From Desulfoscipio gibsoniae DSM 7213 (lineage in GTDB: Bacteria; Bacillota; Desulfotomaculia; Desulfotomaculales; Desulfallaceae), in NCBI RefSeq assembly GCF_000233715.2, contig NC_021184.1, forward strand, positions 2,008,001 through 2,072,000: DNA of 64,000 bases, read 5' to 3'. Numbering within the stretch: position 1 is the stretch's first letter; each line of letters opens with the position of its first letter. A program made the translations under genes and the position numbers. Of this stretch, positions 19,001 to 26,863 are shown one piece after another. Below the pieces are notes generated by a model that was not told where the DNA came from, did no database searches, and saw only the letters and a program-made list of their open reading frames with translations.

Positions 19001-19155
19001 TCGTTAATCCCGTGCTCTGTAAAGGAGATGGACTCTGTAATACAAAGTGTCCAACAGGGGCTATTTCACTAAAGCACTATACGCACGAACAAGTCTTTCG
19101 TCAAATTGACGCGGCGGTTCCGGAGGCAGAGATTATAACTAAAGAGGTGAGATAA
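16036..19155 (+). CDS. bamE2: BamE, HdrA-like flavin/Fe-S electron-transfer protein, Cys form, copy 2
   Basis: A 1,039-residue double HdrA protein collinear with bamE1 but with Cys75 (NDCSMCIESPK) in place of selenocysteine. Features in order: FAD motif [13 protein letters not shown] near residue 26; CTGCGTCVEYC near 124; CRYL...CTVCQAVC near 160-175; CHCGANIGRV near 475; second FAD motif VVGGGLAGMISAL near 615; [17 protein letters not shown] near 765; and C-terminal CISCGACISAC and [14 protein letters not shown] 16036 follows GAGGACTGAG. It ends two bases before the bamF2 start. Expected role: FAD-containing electron bifurcating or confurcating core of the second complex. Confidence 0.89.
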   Translation: MEKELERIGGQLVKSLAGSNYGDIMIVGGGISGIQASLDLATAGFKVYLVDKAPTIGGHMSQLDKTFPTNDCSMCIESPKFVECNRHPNIDIMTYTEVDSVEGEAGDFKVTLVKKPRYVIESKCTGCGTCVEYCPVTYPDQYNQEISANKAIHVYFSQAVPLVTYIDESCRYLKGKTCTVCQAVCKNDAIDFSQTKEKIEVKVGAIILSLGFEPFNPKLRADYGYGKYENVVTSMDYERLLCSTGPYEGEILRTSDKKHPHKIAWIQCVGSRQVIPGGNSYCSAVCCTYTQKQVILTKDHDAEAECTIFHNDIRSYGKDFERFYQRANNLSGVRFIRSYVSIGREIPESKNVTIRYSTVEDGVKEEEFDMVVLSVGLNPPTDANGLADKFGIELNTHGFCKTNPINPMETSRPGIFISGAFQGPVDIPESVVTASGAGSQCGELLDYRRGNLSRERVYPPEKDVSSEEPRVGVYVCHCGANIGRVVDVPSVVDYALTLPNVVHAEDNLFICSTDAAKHISNSIREKGINRVVVAACTPRTHEPLFRDTLREAGINQYYFEFANIREHCSWVHSKEKEEATQKAKEIIRMSVARTALLEPLQEFDLSVNKTALVVGGGLAGMISALSIAHQGHEVNLVEKNTDLGGMAKKVYYTLEGLNVQAYLHDVIRKVYQHPLIHVYTDAAITEATGYVGNFITRVKSERGVTEIKHGAAIIATGAQVYKPTEYLYGQDDRVMTHLELEEQIAKRNEKIINAESLVMIQCVGCRNEDRNYCSRVCCSESIKNALKLKELNPEMDIYILFRDIRTYGFKEDYYREAASKEVRFIRYEPDDKPQVEIGESDEGRPVLKVTVADPILGKKLEIDADALALAAAVIPSTGSQEIAGLFKVSLNPDGFFQEAHVKLRPVDFAAEGIYLCGIAHYPKLISETISQAYGAAGRVLTLLSHDAVTASGSVCEVDEDNCISCGACISACTYGAIEFRETQKGRKAVVNPVLCKGDGLCNTKCPTGAISLKHYTHEQVFRQIDAAVPEAEIITKEVR

Positions 19156-19157
19156 AA

Positions 19158-19925
19158 GTGGGTACAGGAACAGAGTTCAAGCCAAGAATTCTAGGTTTTT
19201 TATGTAATTGGTGAGCATACGGCGCTGCTGATTTGGCTGGAGTTTCCAGACAACAATATGTAACTTATGCTAAGCTTATACGCGTGATGTGTACTGGCCG
19301 AGTCGAAATAGAATTTATACTCAGAGCTTTATCAAACGGAACGGATGGGGTAGTTATCGGTGGTTGTCATCTTGGAGACTGCCATTATAATACTCATGGA
19401 AACTACCACGCACTAAACATGGTGTTTCTATGTAAAAAAATAATGGAACACATGGGTCTAAACCCCGAAAGATTAAGGATGGAATTTATGTCTGCCGGTG
19501 AAGGAATCCGTTTCACCGAAGTTATGAATGACTTTGGTAAAACGGTGAAGGAATTAGGACCACTAGGCCAAAGTGAAGGAATAGACGAGACTGTATTAAA
19601 GTTAAAACTTAAAGCAATTACAAAGCTGGCCCCCTACATTAGACTTGTACTTAATGAAAGGCTAAGAGTACATTTTAATACAGTAGAAGAATATAAAAAA
19701 TTCTACTCCGGTGAACAGTTAGAAAAAATATTTCGTGAATTAATAGCAGATAAATTTGCACTAAGTCAAATTATGTTACTCTTGCGGGAAAGACCCCTTT
19801 CAACTGAAGAAATAACTAAGATTTTAGGACTAACCCCATCTGAAATATCAAGGCACCTTAATACTTCAGCAAGGCAAGGATTAGTCAAATACGAAGATAG
19901 CCAGAAACGCTTTGCTCTCGTTTAG
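19158..19925 (+). CDS. bamF2: BamF, MvhD-like selenoprotein with C-terminal winged-helix domain, copy 2
   Basis: A 255-residue protein that needs UGA at 19212-19214 read as selenocysteine (U19, context LCNW-U-AYGAADLAG), exactly as in bamF1. The MvhD core follows (RVMCTGRVEIEFILRAL, GGCHLGDCHY, HGNYHALNMV). From about residue 195 the ferredoxin domain of bamF1 is replaced by an ArsR-type winged helix: LSTEEITKILGLTPSEISRH then QGLVKYEDSQKRFAL. I chose GTG 19158, coupled to the bamE2 end with GGTGAG upstream. The winged helix could be regulatory or structural; its function is unknown to me. Confidence 0.88.
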
Positions 19926-19931
19926 AGGAAA

Positions 19932-19983
19932 GGGGACACACCTCAGCTTTGGGGTCAAGGCTTTGGGGTCGAGGAATGTCCCC
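19932..19983. repeat. second copy of the GGGGACA/TGTCCCC element
   Basis: A 52-base element between bamF2 and bamG with ends GGGGACACACCTCA and GAATGTCCCC, matching the element at 7,036. The interior has the direct repeat CTTTGGGGTC twice. Confidence 0.6.
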
Positions 19984-20041
19984 AACGTATGAAAAGGCAG
20001 ACAGTGGCTCAGGGGAAAGAAGGAGGTCAGGTAAAGAGACT

Positions 20042-20494
20042 ATGGATAACGATAGAATTGAACAAATATTAAATGAACATCAGGGCCAAGCCGGTTCACT
20101 GATTAAAGTATTAATGGAAATTCAGGAACAAAATCATTGGCTGCCTAGAGAAGTATTAGTGAAGGTTAGTGAAAAATTAGAGGTGCCTTTAAGCCGGGTA
20201 TTGAGAATAGCTACCTTTTATAAAACATTCTCTTTAACTCCTAAAGGACGTCATGAAATTCACGTTTGTACGGGTACTGCCTGTAAAGTTCGTGGTGCGC
20301 AGCGGGTTCTCGACGAGGTGCAAGAACTGACTGGAATTAAACCCGGCGAAACTGACTCGGATTTGAAGTTTAGCCTGGAGACCGTTAACTGCCAGGGCTG
20401 CTGTTCTTTAGGTCCAATGATCGAAGTCGATGGAAAGACTCACAGTAAGATATCGCCTGCCGAGATAGCAGACGCGTTAAAAAAATATGAGTGA
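20042..20494 (+). CDS. bamG: BamG, NuoE-like [2Fe-2S] subunit
   Basis: A 150-residue NuoE/thioredoxin-like [2Fe-2S] protein. Cluster ligands are visible as CTGTAC (about residues 78-83) and NCQGCC (about 117-122). I chose ATG 20042 (MDNDRIEQ), although the frame is open 31 codons further upstream through the repeat element. AGGAGGT lies 14 bases upstream, a rather long spacing. Together with the next two genes it forms an NADH-dehydrogenase-type module that would hand electrons to, or take them from, BamE/F. Confidence 0.86.
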   Translation: MDNDRIEQILNEHQGQAGSLIKVLMEIQEQNHWLPREVLVKVSEKLEVPLSRVLRIATFYKTFSLTPKGRHEIHVCTGTACKVRGAQRVLDEVQELTGIKPGETDSDLKFSLETVNCQGCCSLGPMIEVDGKTHSKISPAEIADALKKYE

Positions 20495-20503
20495 GGGAGC
20501 ATT

Positions 20504-22198
20504 ATGGCACGTATAAATTCAGTCGCTGAATTGGAAGAACTTAGGAAGGGTATCTTATCAAAAATAGAACCCGATAAGCCTTGTATTGCCATATGCGCGG
20601 GAATCGCCTGCCTCGGCCTCGGCAACGACAGGGTTATCAGCGCTTTTGAAGAAGAGATCAGGAAACAATCCTTAGAAACTAAAGTTGATATTAGAGCAAC
20701 CGGCTGCCATGGCTTTTGTGAAAAAGGACCTATTGTTGTTATCTATCCTGAAGAAATCTGCTATTTGGAAGTAACGCCGGAGGATGTACCGGAGATTATA
20801 ACTCAGACTGTAGTTGGAAAGAAAGTGATTGATCGACTAATTTACACCGATCCCAACACTGGTGCAAAAGCAGTGCATCAATTTGAGATACCTTTTTACA
20901 AGAATCAATCGCGGCTACTTATTGGCAATAACCCTAAAATTAATCCCAAAAGCATAGAAGATTATCTGGCAATTGGCGGTTATTCTGCGTTAGCCAAAGC
21001 GCTTTTTGCGATGAACCCCGAGCAAGTCCTTGAAGAAATAAAGAAAGCCAACTTGCGCGGCCGGGGCGGCGGTGGATTCCCTGCCGGTTCGAAGTGGGAG
21101 ACTACCCGAAACGCGCCCGGAGAAGAAAAGTATGTAATTGTCAATGCTCACGAGGGTGAGCCCGGGGCGTTTATGGATCGAGCCCTCTTCACTGGGAACC
21201 CGCATCTCGTGTTGGAAGGCTTAATCATCGGAGCCTATACCATCGGTTCACATCAGGGATTTATCTATACCCGGCATGATACCCCTCAGCTAAGAGAAAA
21301 TATTGATATTGCCCTATCTGAGGCAAAGGAGTACGGACTCTTAGGTAAAAATATCCTTGGCTCCGGCTTCAACTTTAATGTTGAGGTGCATCTAGATGTA
21401 GGGATATTCGTTTCCGGCGAGTCCAGTGCATTAATGAGGTCAATAGAAGGGAAAGCACCGGAACCAAGACCCAAATATATTCGTACTTCGGTTAGTGGTA
21501 TTTGGAATAAGCCCAGTAACTTAAACAACGTGGAGACCTGGGCTAACGTGCCTCAGATAATTAATAATGGCTCAAAATGGTATAGCAGTATCGGGACAGA
21601 GCGGAGCAAGGGAACAAAACTAATATCTTTATCAGGTAATATATGTAATACAGGAGTCGTGGAAGTTCCCATGGGTACCTCGCTTAAAGAGATTATCTAT
21701 AACTTTGGTGGTGGAATACCAAACGGAAAGAAACTTAAAGCAGTTCACTTTGGAGGACCTATGGGAGGTTCTATTCCCGAGAGTCTCATCGATAGTCCAC
21801 TTGACTTCGATGTGCTTTCAAAACTGGGCACTTCACTGGGCGCAGGCGACATGCTGGTATTGGATGAAGATAACTGTATGGTTGAAGTCGCCAGGTACTT
21901 CCTTGATTTCCTCAGTGGTGAATCGTGCGGCAAATGTGTACCATGCCGTGAAGGTATCAGGCAGATGCTTAAAATCCTCACTGATATCACCGATGGAAAA
22001 GGAAAAGAAGGGGACATTGAGCTTTTGGAGGAAATAGCCGGGGTAGTTGGTGAAGCAGCTCTTTGTTCGTTGGGCAGGAGTGTCCCTAAACCATTATTGA
22101 GCATGTTAAAGTACTTTAGAGATGAGTATGAGGCGCACATCAAGGATAAACGGTGCCCGGCTCTTTTCTGCAAGGAGCTGAAGAAGGGAGAACTATAA
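20504..22198 (+). CDS. bamH: BamH, NuoF-like FMN/NADH-binding subunit
   Basis: A 564-residue NuoF/HydB-like protein. An N-terminal thioredoxin-like [2Fe-2S] domain (CAGIAC near residues 28-33, TGCHGFC near 65-71) is followed by the NADH/FMN-binding core: GRGGGGFPAGSKW near residue 186, NAHEGEPGAFMDR near 213, SGESSALMRSIEG near 306. A C-terminal [4Fe-4S] site SCGKCVPCREG lies near 475. The extra C-terminal ferredoxin domain found in many HydB proteins is absent. The gene lies nine bases after bamG. It probably oxidises NADH (or reduces NAD) for the shared electron-transfer complex. Confidence 0.88.
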   Translation: MARINSVAELEELRKGILSKIEPDKPCIAICAGIACLGLGNDRVISAFEEEIRKQSLETKVDIRATGCHGFCEKGPIVVIYPEEICYLEVTPEDVPEIITQTVVGKKVIDRLIYTDPNTGAKAVHQFEIPFYKNQSRLLIGNNPKINPKSIEDYLAIGGYSALAKALFAMNPEQVLEEIKKANLRGRGGGGFPAGSKWETTRNAPGEEKYVIVNAHEGEPGAFMDRALFTGNPHLVLEGLIIGAYTIGSHQGFIYTRHDTPQLRENIDIALSEAKEYGLLGKNILGSGFNFNVEVHLDVGIFVSGESSALMRSIEGKAPEPRPKYIRTSVSGIWNKPSNLNNVETWANVPQIINNGSKWYSSIGTERSKGTKLISLSGNICNTGVVEVPMGTSLKEIIYNFGGGIPNGKKLKAVHFGGPMGGSIPESLIDSPLDFDVLSKLGTSLGAGDMLVLDEDNCMVEVARYFLDFLSGESCGKCVPCREGIRQMLKILTDITDGKGKEGDIELLEEIAGVVGEAALCSLGRSVPKPLLSMLKYFRDEYEAHIKDKRCPALFCKELKKGEL

Positions 22199-22219
22199 CC
22201 TAAAGGGAGCAAAGAAAAA

Positions 22220-22834
22220 ATGAGTGAAATTATTTTACAAATTGACGGAAGGGAAGTTGCAGCAGAGAGCGGGATGACCGTTTTAGAGGCAGCACAAGGG
22301 GCGGGAATATCGATTCCGACACTTTGTCACCACGAGATATTAGAACCTTATGGTGCTTGCCGCCTTTGCACAGTAGAAGCAGAAGTTCGCGGTCGAACCA
22401 AGCTTGTTGCCTCCTGCCTTTACCCGGTGGAAAAAGATTTAATCGTAAGAACCAGGTCTGAGAAGGTAGACAAGATTCGCAAAATGATTTTAGAATTGTT
22501 ACTGGCCCATGCTCCTGAAGCCAGGGAATTGCAGGGTTTGGCACAAGAGTATGGCGCAGACAAAAACCGTTTTGAAAAAGAACCTTCATTTTGCATTCAT
22601 TGTGGTTTATGTGTAAGATACTGTGCTGAGGTTAAAAAGAAGCATGCTATTGAATTTGTTGATAAAGGAACAAAACGGGAGATAAGCTTTATTCCAGAGA
22701 TAGCCTCTAAGGAGTGCTGGAATTGTAAAGAATGTTTTCCGCTTTGTCCTACAGAGGCGTTACAAGCAGCTTTCGTTTTAACAAAAGAACTTGCGTTTTT
22801 CTCTCTTTCTTCGGAACCCGTGCCGGCGGAATAG
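22220..22834 (+). CDS. bamI: BamI, NuoG N-terminal-like Fe-S subunit
   Basis: A 204-residue protein equal to the N-terminal part of NuoG/HydA. It has a plant-type [2Fe-2S] domain (CHHEILEPYGACRLC then ASC about 14 residues later) and two [4Fe-4S] motifs, CIHCGLCVRYC near residue 126 and CWNCKECFPLC near 168. The molybdopterin-like domain of full NuoG is absent, as expected for BamI. ATG 22220 follows AAAGGGAGC. It is the last gene of the bam locus; both bam blocks probably share this single GHI module. Confidence 0.87.
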   Translation: MSEIILQIDGREVAAESGMTVLEAAQGAGISIPTLCHHEILEPYGACRLCTVEAEVRGRTKLVASCLYPVEKDLIVRTRSEKVDKIRKMILELLLAHAPEARELQGLAQEYGADKNRFEKEPSFCIHCGLCVRYCAEVKKKHAIEFVDKGTKREISFIPEIASKECWNCKECFPLCPTEALQAAFVLTKELAFFSLSSEPVPAE

Positions 22835-23347
22835 TATACAATTAATACCCTTGTGGAACGAAATCAAAATTGGGGCAGCATAGAATTTTGGGATTTATTC
22901 TGAAATTCTATGCTGCCTCCGGTATTTTCTTAATAAATTACTTCCGATAATAGATATTATGTAAACTAATAAGAGCAGCATACCCATTTCTGACAAGTGT
23001 TTTAAAACCTTTACTAATCTCTGGAATATGACGGCAGCTAGTAGTCATACTGTTGTAATGAACGCTGTTAAAACATCTGGGCTAAAATAAAACTTTGGCA
23101 AAATGATTATATAAGTGCAGTCACTAATATTTAAAATTCGATTATATTTGATTATAATTGTCAAGCATAATTGTTAAAGATTACTGTTGCGTTTAGGGCC
23201 ATGATTGGAAAAACTGGTTTACCGCACGGTTTGACAACCTGTATGATCTCTGATATGCATTTTCGGGTGATGAAATAAGGTTTCCATATCGGGAAACCTT
23301 ATGAGCATTAATTGTGAGCATTAATTGTATTATGTAAACTTAACGCT
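22835..23347. other. 513-base gene-free convergent interval
   Basis: It separates bamI (+) from a minus-strand gene. It contains the long hairpin repeat at 22,874, a second hairpin at 23,275-23,302 (ATAAGGTTTCC and its complement around ATATCG), and a direct repeat of GAGCATTAATTGT just after. No coding region is supported. Confidence 0.6.
22874..22917. repeat. long inverted repeat at the end of bam block 2
   Basis: The 15-base perfect arms (22874-22888 and 22903-22917; GGCAGCATAGAATTT) surround TGGGATTTATTCTG. The spacer is the inverted form of the centre of the hairpin at 11,177, and both copies end in GCTGCCTCC. It may act as the 3' end of the bam block 2 transcript. Confidence 0.72.
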
Positions 23348-23887
23348 TTACTTGCCTTTCTTTACTGGGAATACGCCACCATGAATTCTTTTGGCATCAG
23401 AGACGTTAAAGAAAACCTCCGGGCAAATTTGATTAATTATTTTCATTGCTTTACTAAGATCTTTCCTTTTTATTAAAACAAACAATATTATTCTTTCACC
23501 ATCTCGTCCACAACCGGTTACGCTGGTTACACCAAAACCTTCGTTGCGCATTTGATTAGTAATATCATTTACAAGACTCATGGGCGGATATATCTGTATT
23601 GATAAGAACCCCATGGCCAGTCGCTCTTCTATCAAGCTTCCTATATAGTTTCCAGTTGCAAAACCGCCCGCGTAGGCGATTACTTTGCCCGGGTCATTCA
23701 AACCACCCTTTAGAACTTCGTTTAATGCCAGTACAAATACGGTAACCTCAAAAAAACCAATTACGGCAGCTAAAATTCTGCGGTCACGCATTAACATTAA
23801 TATGCGTATCACGTCCAGGGACATATCTATAACTCTGGCCCCAAAAATAAACAGGTAACCGAATAGTATTGGTAGCCACTGCTCCAT
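23348..23887 (-). CDS. UPF0316/DUF2179 membrane protein
   Basis: A 179-residue protein of the UPF0316 family: three N-terminal hydrophobic segments (about residues 5-25, 33-52 and 65-80) followed by a soluble domain with SIQIYPPMSLVNDI and VTGCGRDGERIILFVLIKR, which matches the DUF2179 ligand-binding-like fold. I chose ATG 23887, six codons inside the longest frame, because GGAGG lies 11 bases upstream of it and overlaps the TTG alternative. Function is unknown. It is a monocistronic minus-strand gene. Confidence 0.8.
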   Translation of the reverse strand: MEQWLPILFGYLFIFGARVIDMSLDVIRILMLMRDRRILAAVIGFFEVTVFVLALNEVLKGGLNDPGKVIAYAGGFATGNYIGSLIEERLAMGFLSIQIYPPMSLVNDITNQMRNEGFGVTSVTGCGRDGERIILFVLIKRKDLSKAMKIINQICPEVFFNVSDAKRIHGGVFPVKKGK

Positions 23888-24005
23888 TGCTAACCTATCC
23901 TCCAAATTTATTAAGTTTATAAGATTTATAAGTCCATAGTGAGTATAGCATTAAAGTATAAATACAGTATGTTCGTAAGTATGAGCACAATTATAAACTT
24001 AATAT

Positions 24006-24041
24006 ATTAAAGTGGGAACATATATGTGTTCCCACTTTAAT
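24006..24041 (-). terminator. hairpin downstream of the GT4 gene
   Basis: The 15-base arms ATTAAAGTGGGAACA and complement surround TATATG. It lies 20 bases after the stop of the minus-strand glycosyltransferase in an AT-rich setting. Confidence 0.6.
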
Positions 24042-24060
24042 ATCATTTGCTTTTTACTTG

Positions 24061-25251
24061 CTAACTTGTTTTAGGTGCTATTAACTTATTTTTATTGCAT
24101 TTCTCCATTACGTAATAATAGTTTTGTAGTAATTTTTTTGTGCAATGTTGTGATGAAATAGATTCAGCATTCATTATGGCGTTTTGACTCATTGTATAAT
24201 GCAAATTTTCGTCGCCCAATAGCAATTTTACTTTATTTACAAACTGGTCAGTATCTAATTCTGTTAAAAATCCATCAACACCGTGTACCACCATTTCGGA
24301 TATGCCAAAGGCTTTAACTGCCACTGTTGGTAACCCTGCCGCTTTAGCCTCCCCCACCACCAGTCCCTGGGTTTCAGTAACCGATGCAAAAACGAAAATA
24401 TGGGCACTATTATATGCTTTGGCCATTTCTTCTTTGGATAATGTGCCGGTGAAGATAACCTTTTCTAAAATCCCAAGCCTATCAGCCAGAGTTACCAGCG
24501 CATCTTTTTCAGGACCGCCGCCCACCAGTATTAATCTAGTGTTTTGGAAAGCAGCATTGATGTCTGCAAAGCTTTTGACAATAAATGAAAAGTTTTTTTC
24601 TTTGGCCAAACGGCCTACGGATATTAATAATTTTTCGTCGCTATCGATATTAAATTTTTGGTGCAGCCAATTTTTTTCATTGGTTTTGAAGCTGCTGATA
24701 TTTATACCGGTGGGTAACGTTTTTATTTCGGTGTTTACCCCCCATTTTTGCAAATGTTCACCAATAATGTCGGTGGGTACGATTACCAAATCGCAGTGGT
24801 TGCAAAAATCTGTACAAAACTTTTTGGTAATCTCTTTAGTTATATTTTGCCCTATGGGCACATAATGAACATATTGATCATAAAGAGTATGAAATGTAAA
24901 TACCAGTGGTATATTCAATTTTTTGGCGCAGCGTGCTCCCAAACGACCCAGTAAAAAAGGTGAATGGACGTGAATGACATCCAGTCCAATTTTCTTCAAG
25001 GTAGGGCGCAGTCGTATGGAAAATGGTACAGCCAGGGCAAAATCATGGTTTGTCGGTGCTGGTATGGAAGAAAATCTAAATACCCCGTTTTCTTTCAATT
25101 GCTGTTGATGTTGATTCGGGTAGTCGGGTGCAAAAATGAAAATTTCGTGACCCTGAGCCTTTAATTCCTCAGAGAATGTTTCGATCGACCGGACCACTCC
25201 GCTGGTATACGGCCGGTAACTGTCTGTAAAGATGCCTATTTTCAGGCTCAA
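24061..25251 (-). CDS. GT4-family glycosyltransferase
   Basis: A 396-residue GT-B glycosyltransferase. The N-terminal acceptor domain starts IGIFTDSYRPYTSGVVRSIE and has VIHVHSPFLLGRLG; the C-terminal nucleotide-sugar domain has SVGRLAKEKNF, LVGGGPEKD and the E-x7-E type motif TETQGLVVGEAKAAG. It most resembles diacylglycerol glycosyltransferases and other lipid-linked GT4 enzymes, but the acceptor cannot be settled. It starts at TTG 25251 with GGGAGGTGA seven bases upstream, and its start overlaps the stop of the upstream exported protein (TTGA). Confidence 0.83.
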   Translation of the reverse strand: MSLKIGIFTDSYRPYTSGVVRSIETFSEELKAQGHEIFIFAPDYPNQHQQQLKENGVFRFSSIPAPTNHDFALAVPFSIRLRPTLKKIGLDVIHVHSPFLLGRLGARCAKKLNIPLVFTFHTLYDQYVHYVPIGQNITKEITKKFCTDFCNHCDLVIVPTDIIGEHLQKWGVNTEIKTLPTGINISSFKTNEKNWLHQKFNIDSDEKLLISVGRLAKEKNFSFIVKSFADINAAFQNTRLILVGGGPEKDALVTLADRLGILEKVIFTGTLSKEEMAKAYNSAHIFVFASVTETQGLVVGEAKAAGLPTVAVKAFGISEMVVHGVDGFLTELDTDQFVNKVKLLLGDENLHYTMSQNAIMNAESISSQHCTKKLLQNYYYVMEKCNKNKLIAPKTS

Positions 25252-25769
25252 AGATTAGTCACCTCCCGGGATAATGGATGGTTGTTATCATGGTACCAGT
25301 AACAATCCATTTCTTTAATGCGCCAACCTTCATTTATTTTATTTAAAATAAACACTCCCCTGCCCGTTTGTACACTATGTGTTATAACATCGGTTTCTGT
25401 TAAATAGGCTATAGCTATGGCTATATTACCATTGTTATAAACAATATGACAGTTTTCTAAAAAAGTCAAGCTGTACCAATCTGTACTTGTTTCTCTATAT
25501 TGCTCCACTTGTTTTGTAATCTTTTCCAACGTAGGAGATGCAAATAATTTGCTTAGTTCCACCCGGTAATGAGTTCCTTCTGTCCACCATTCATATTCCA
25601 CCGCTTGTTTGATTAACTGTGTAATTTCTTGATTATCAGCATCGTAAAAAAAGTTTTGCGATCTAACTGAACATTGAACAACGGAACAGCTGCCGATAGA
25701 GCAGTTAATGAAATAACTTAATGATAAGAAAACGCAAATAATAAAAGAAATTAAAGTTTTAATGAACAA
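25248..25769 (-). CDS. small exported protein of unknown function
   Basis: It has an N-terminal hydrophobic segment with a charged start (FIKTLISFIICVFLSLSYF) that looks like a signal peptide or anchor, then a polar domain with four Cys within the first 35 residues and aromatic-rich motifs (YEWWTEGTHY, CYWYHDN). I do not recognise the family; the size and fold hint at an NTF2/DUF4878-like secreted domain, but that is a guess. I prefer TTG 25769 with GGGGG upstream; the longer frame to 25823 would run through a large palindrome. It is translationally coupled to the GT4 gene. Confidence 0.55.
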   Translation of the reverse strand: MFIKTLISFIICVFLSLSYFINCSIGSCSVVQCSVRSQNFFYDADNQEITQLIKQAVEYEWWTEGTHYRVELSKLFASPTLEKITKQVEQYRETSTDWYSLTFLENCHIVYNNGNIAIAIAYLTETDVITHSVQTGRGVFILNKINEGWRIKEMDCYWYHDNNHPLSREVTNL

Positions 25770-25784
25770 AAGCAATTGCCCCCT

Positions 25785-25818
25785 TTTTATGGTAATATAA
25801 GTATATATTACCATAAAA
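25785..25818. promoter_or_regulatory. 15-base-arm palindrome at the promoter of the exported protein gene
   Basis: TTTTATGGTAATATA and its exact complement are separated by AGTA, and GCAATTGC occurs on both sides. Its place just upstream of the ribosome site suggests an operator or a structured 5' leader. Confidence 0.45.
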
Positions 25819-25858
25819 TACAAGCAATTGCTTTATGATTTACTGTATTTATTAAAGT

Positions 25859-26734
25859 TTATAGTCCCCTGCTGTTTTCTGGCCTTAAAGGTATTGCTCC
25901 TGGTTGGGTTATGGCCCGATCCAATATGGCTATTAGACTGTCCCTATCTCTGTTTAAAACCCCGCGCAGCGGTAGATAATTAGATGCGTGATTGGTCCTA
26001 AAAACGCAGTTAGTTAAATTTATGTGTTCCAGCAAGCATCTCATTTCCTGTAGCATTTGCATGGCATCGGGCAATACAAACTTTCCTTCTTGTATTTGGC
26101 GATATAATACTGTATTGCGAACCGGCATCAACGTCAGCGCACTTAGATAAGTGGGATTCATAGCGCTAATGACCCTGGCGGTTTCCCTGGCGTGTTCCTC
26201 CCATAATGCAGTACCCCCTAGACCGTTGATGATGGTCACTGATAGTTCAAAACCCGCCTGAAGAGCCTTTTTACCTGCCTGTATCATTTCCTCGGCAGTT
26301 ACTCCTTTGCAAACGGCTCGCAGAATATTGTCACTGCCACTTTCCACGCCCATGTATAATAACTTAACACCTGCGGCTCGAATATCCTTTAACTCATCCA
26401 TTGACTTTTCCAGGATATCTTTAGGAGCAGCGTACATGCTAATTCTCTCTAGACCCGGAAATTTTTTATTAATGTGAAAAGAAGTTTTTAATATAAGGGG
26501 TGTGGCTGCCGCCAGAGCGTCGCCGTCCGCTAAAAAAACCTTTTGAACACCCGTCATTTGAGATGCACATACATCAATGTCATTTTTTATTTCTTCCCAA
26601 TCTTTAATGCGGTATTTTTTGCGTTTATAACTACCGCAGAAAGTGCAGGCATTATGCCGACATCCAATGGTAAGCTGCAGTATAAGGCTAAATGCTTCAC
26701 TGGGCGGTCTGAATACCGGTGGTTCCAGATGCAT
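25859..26734 (-). CDS. radical SAM protein (Elp3-like)
   Basis: A 291-residue radical SAM enzyme with the iron-sulfur motif CRHNACTFC (spacing C-x4-C-x2-C, near residue 28), followed by a TIM-barrel part with DGDALAA, YMGVESGSD and NGLGGTALWEEHA, all typical of the group of radical SAM proteins annotated only as Elp3/MiaB-like. I chose ATG 26734 (MHLEPPVFRPP) over an ATG 15 codons upstream because homologues begin there and GAGGAG lies about 12 bases upstream. The substrate is unknown. Confidence 0.75.
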   Translation of the reverse strand: MHLEPPVFRPPSEAFSLILQLTIGCRHNACTFCGSYKRKKYRIKDWEEIKNDIDVCASQMTGVQKVFLADGDALAAATPLILKTSFHINKKFPGLERISMYAAPKDILEKSMDELKDIRAAGVKLLYMGVESGSDNILRAVCKGVTAEEMIQAGKKALQAGFELSVTIINGLGGTALWEEHARETARVISAMNPTYLSALTLMPVRNTVLYRQIQEGKFVLPDAMQMLQEMRCLLEHINLTNCVFRTNHASNYLPLRGVLNRDRDSLIAILDRAITQPGAIPLRPENSRGL

Positions 26735-26863
26735 ACTAAAATAACACTCCTCTCTTTGTTTTCTCATTCTGAATACCAATGTATTACCTTCTCAATTTTG
26801 CATCAGTTATAGCACCCTTTTCCCTATAAATAAAATATAAATTTATAATCTATCATCGTTGTA

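Noticed and set aside
19949-20041. N-terminal extension of bamG
   Set aside because: It runs through the repeat element and has no homology to NuoE; ATG 20042 fits the family start.
24006-24041. LexA/DinR box suggested by GAAC...GTTC
   Set aside because: Spacing is eight bases rather than four, and the sequence is a long hairpin after a gene, so a terminator explains it better.
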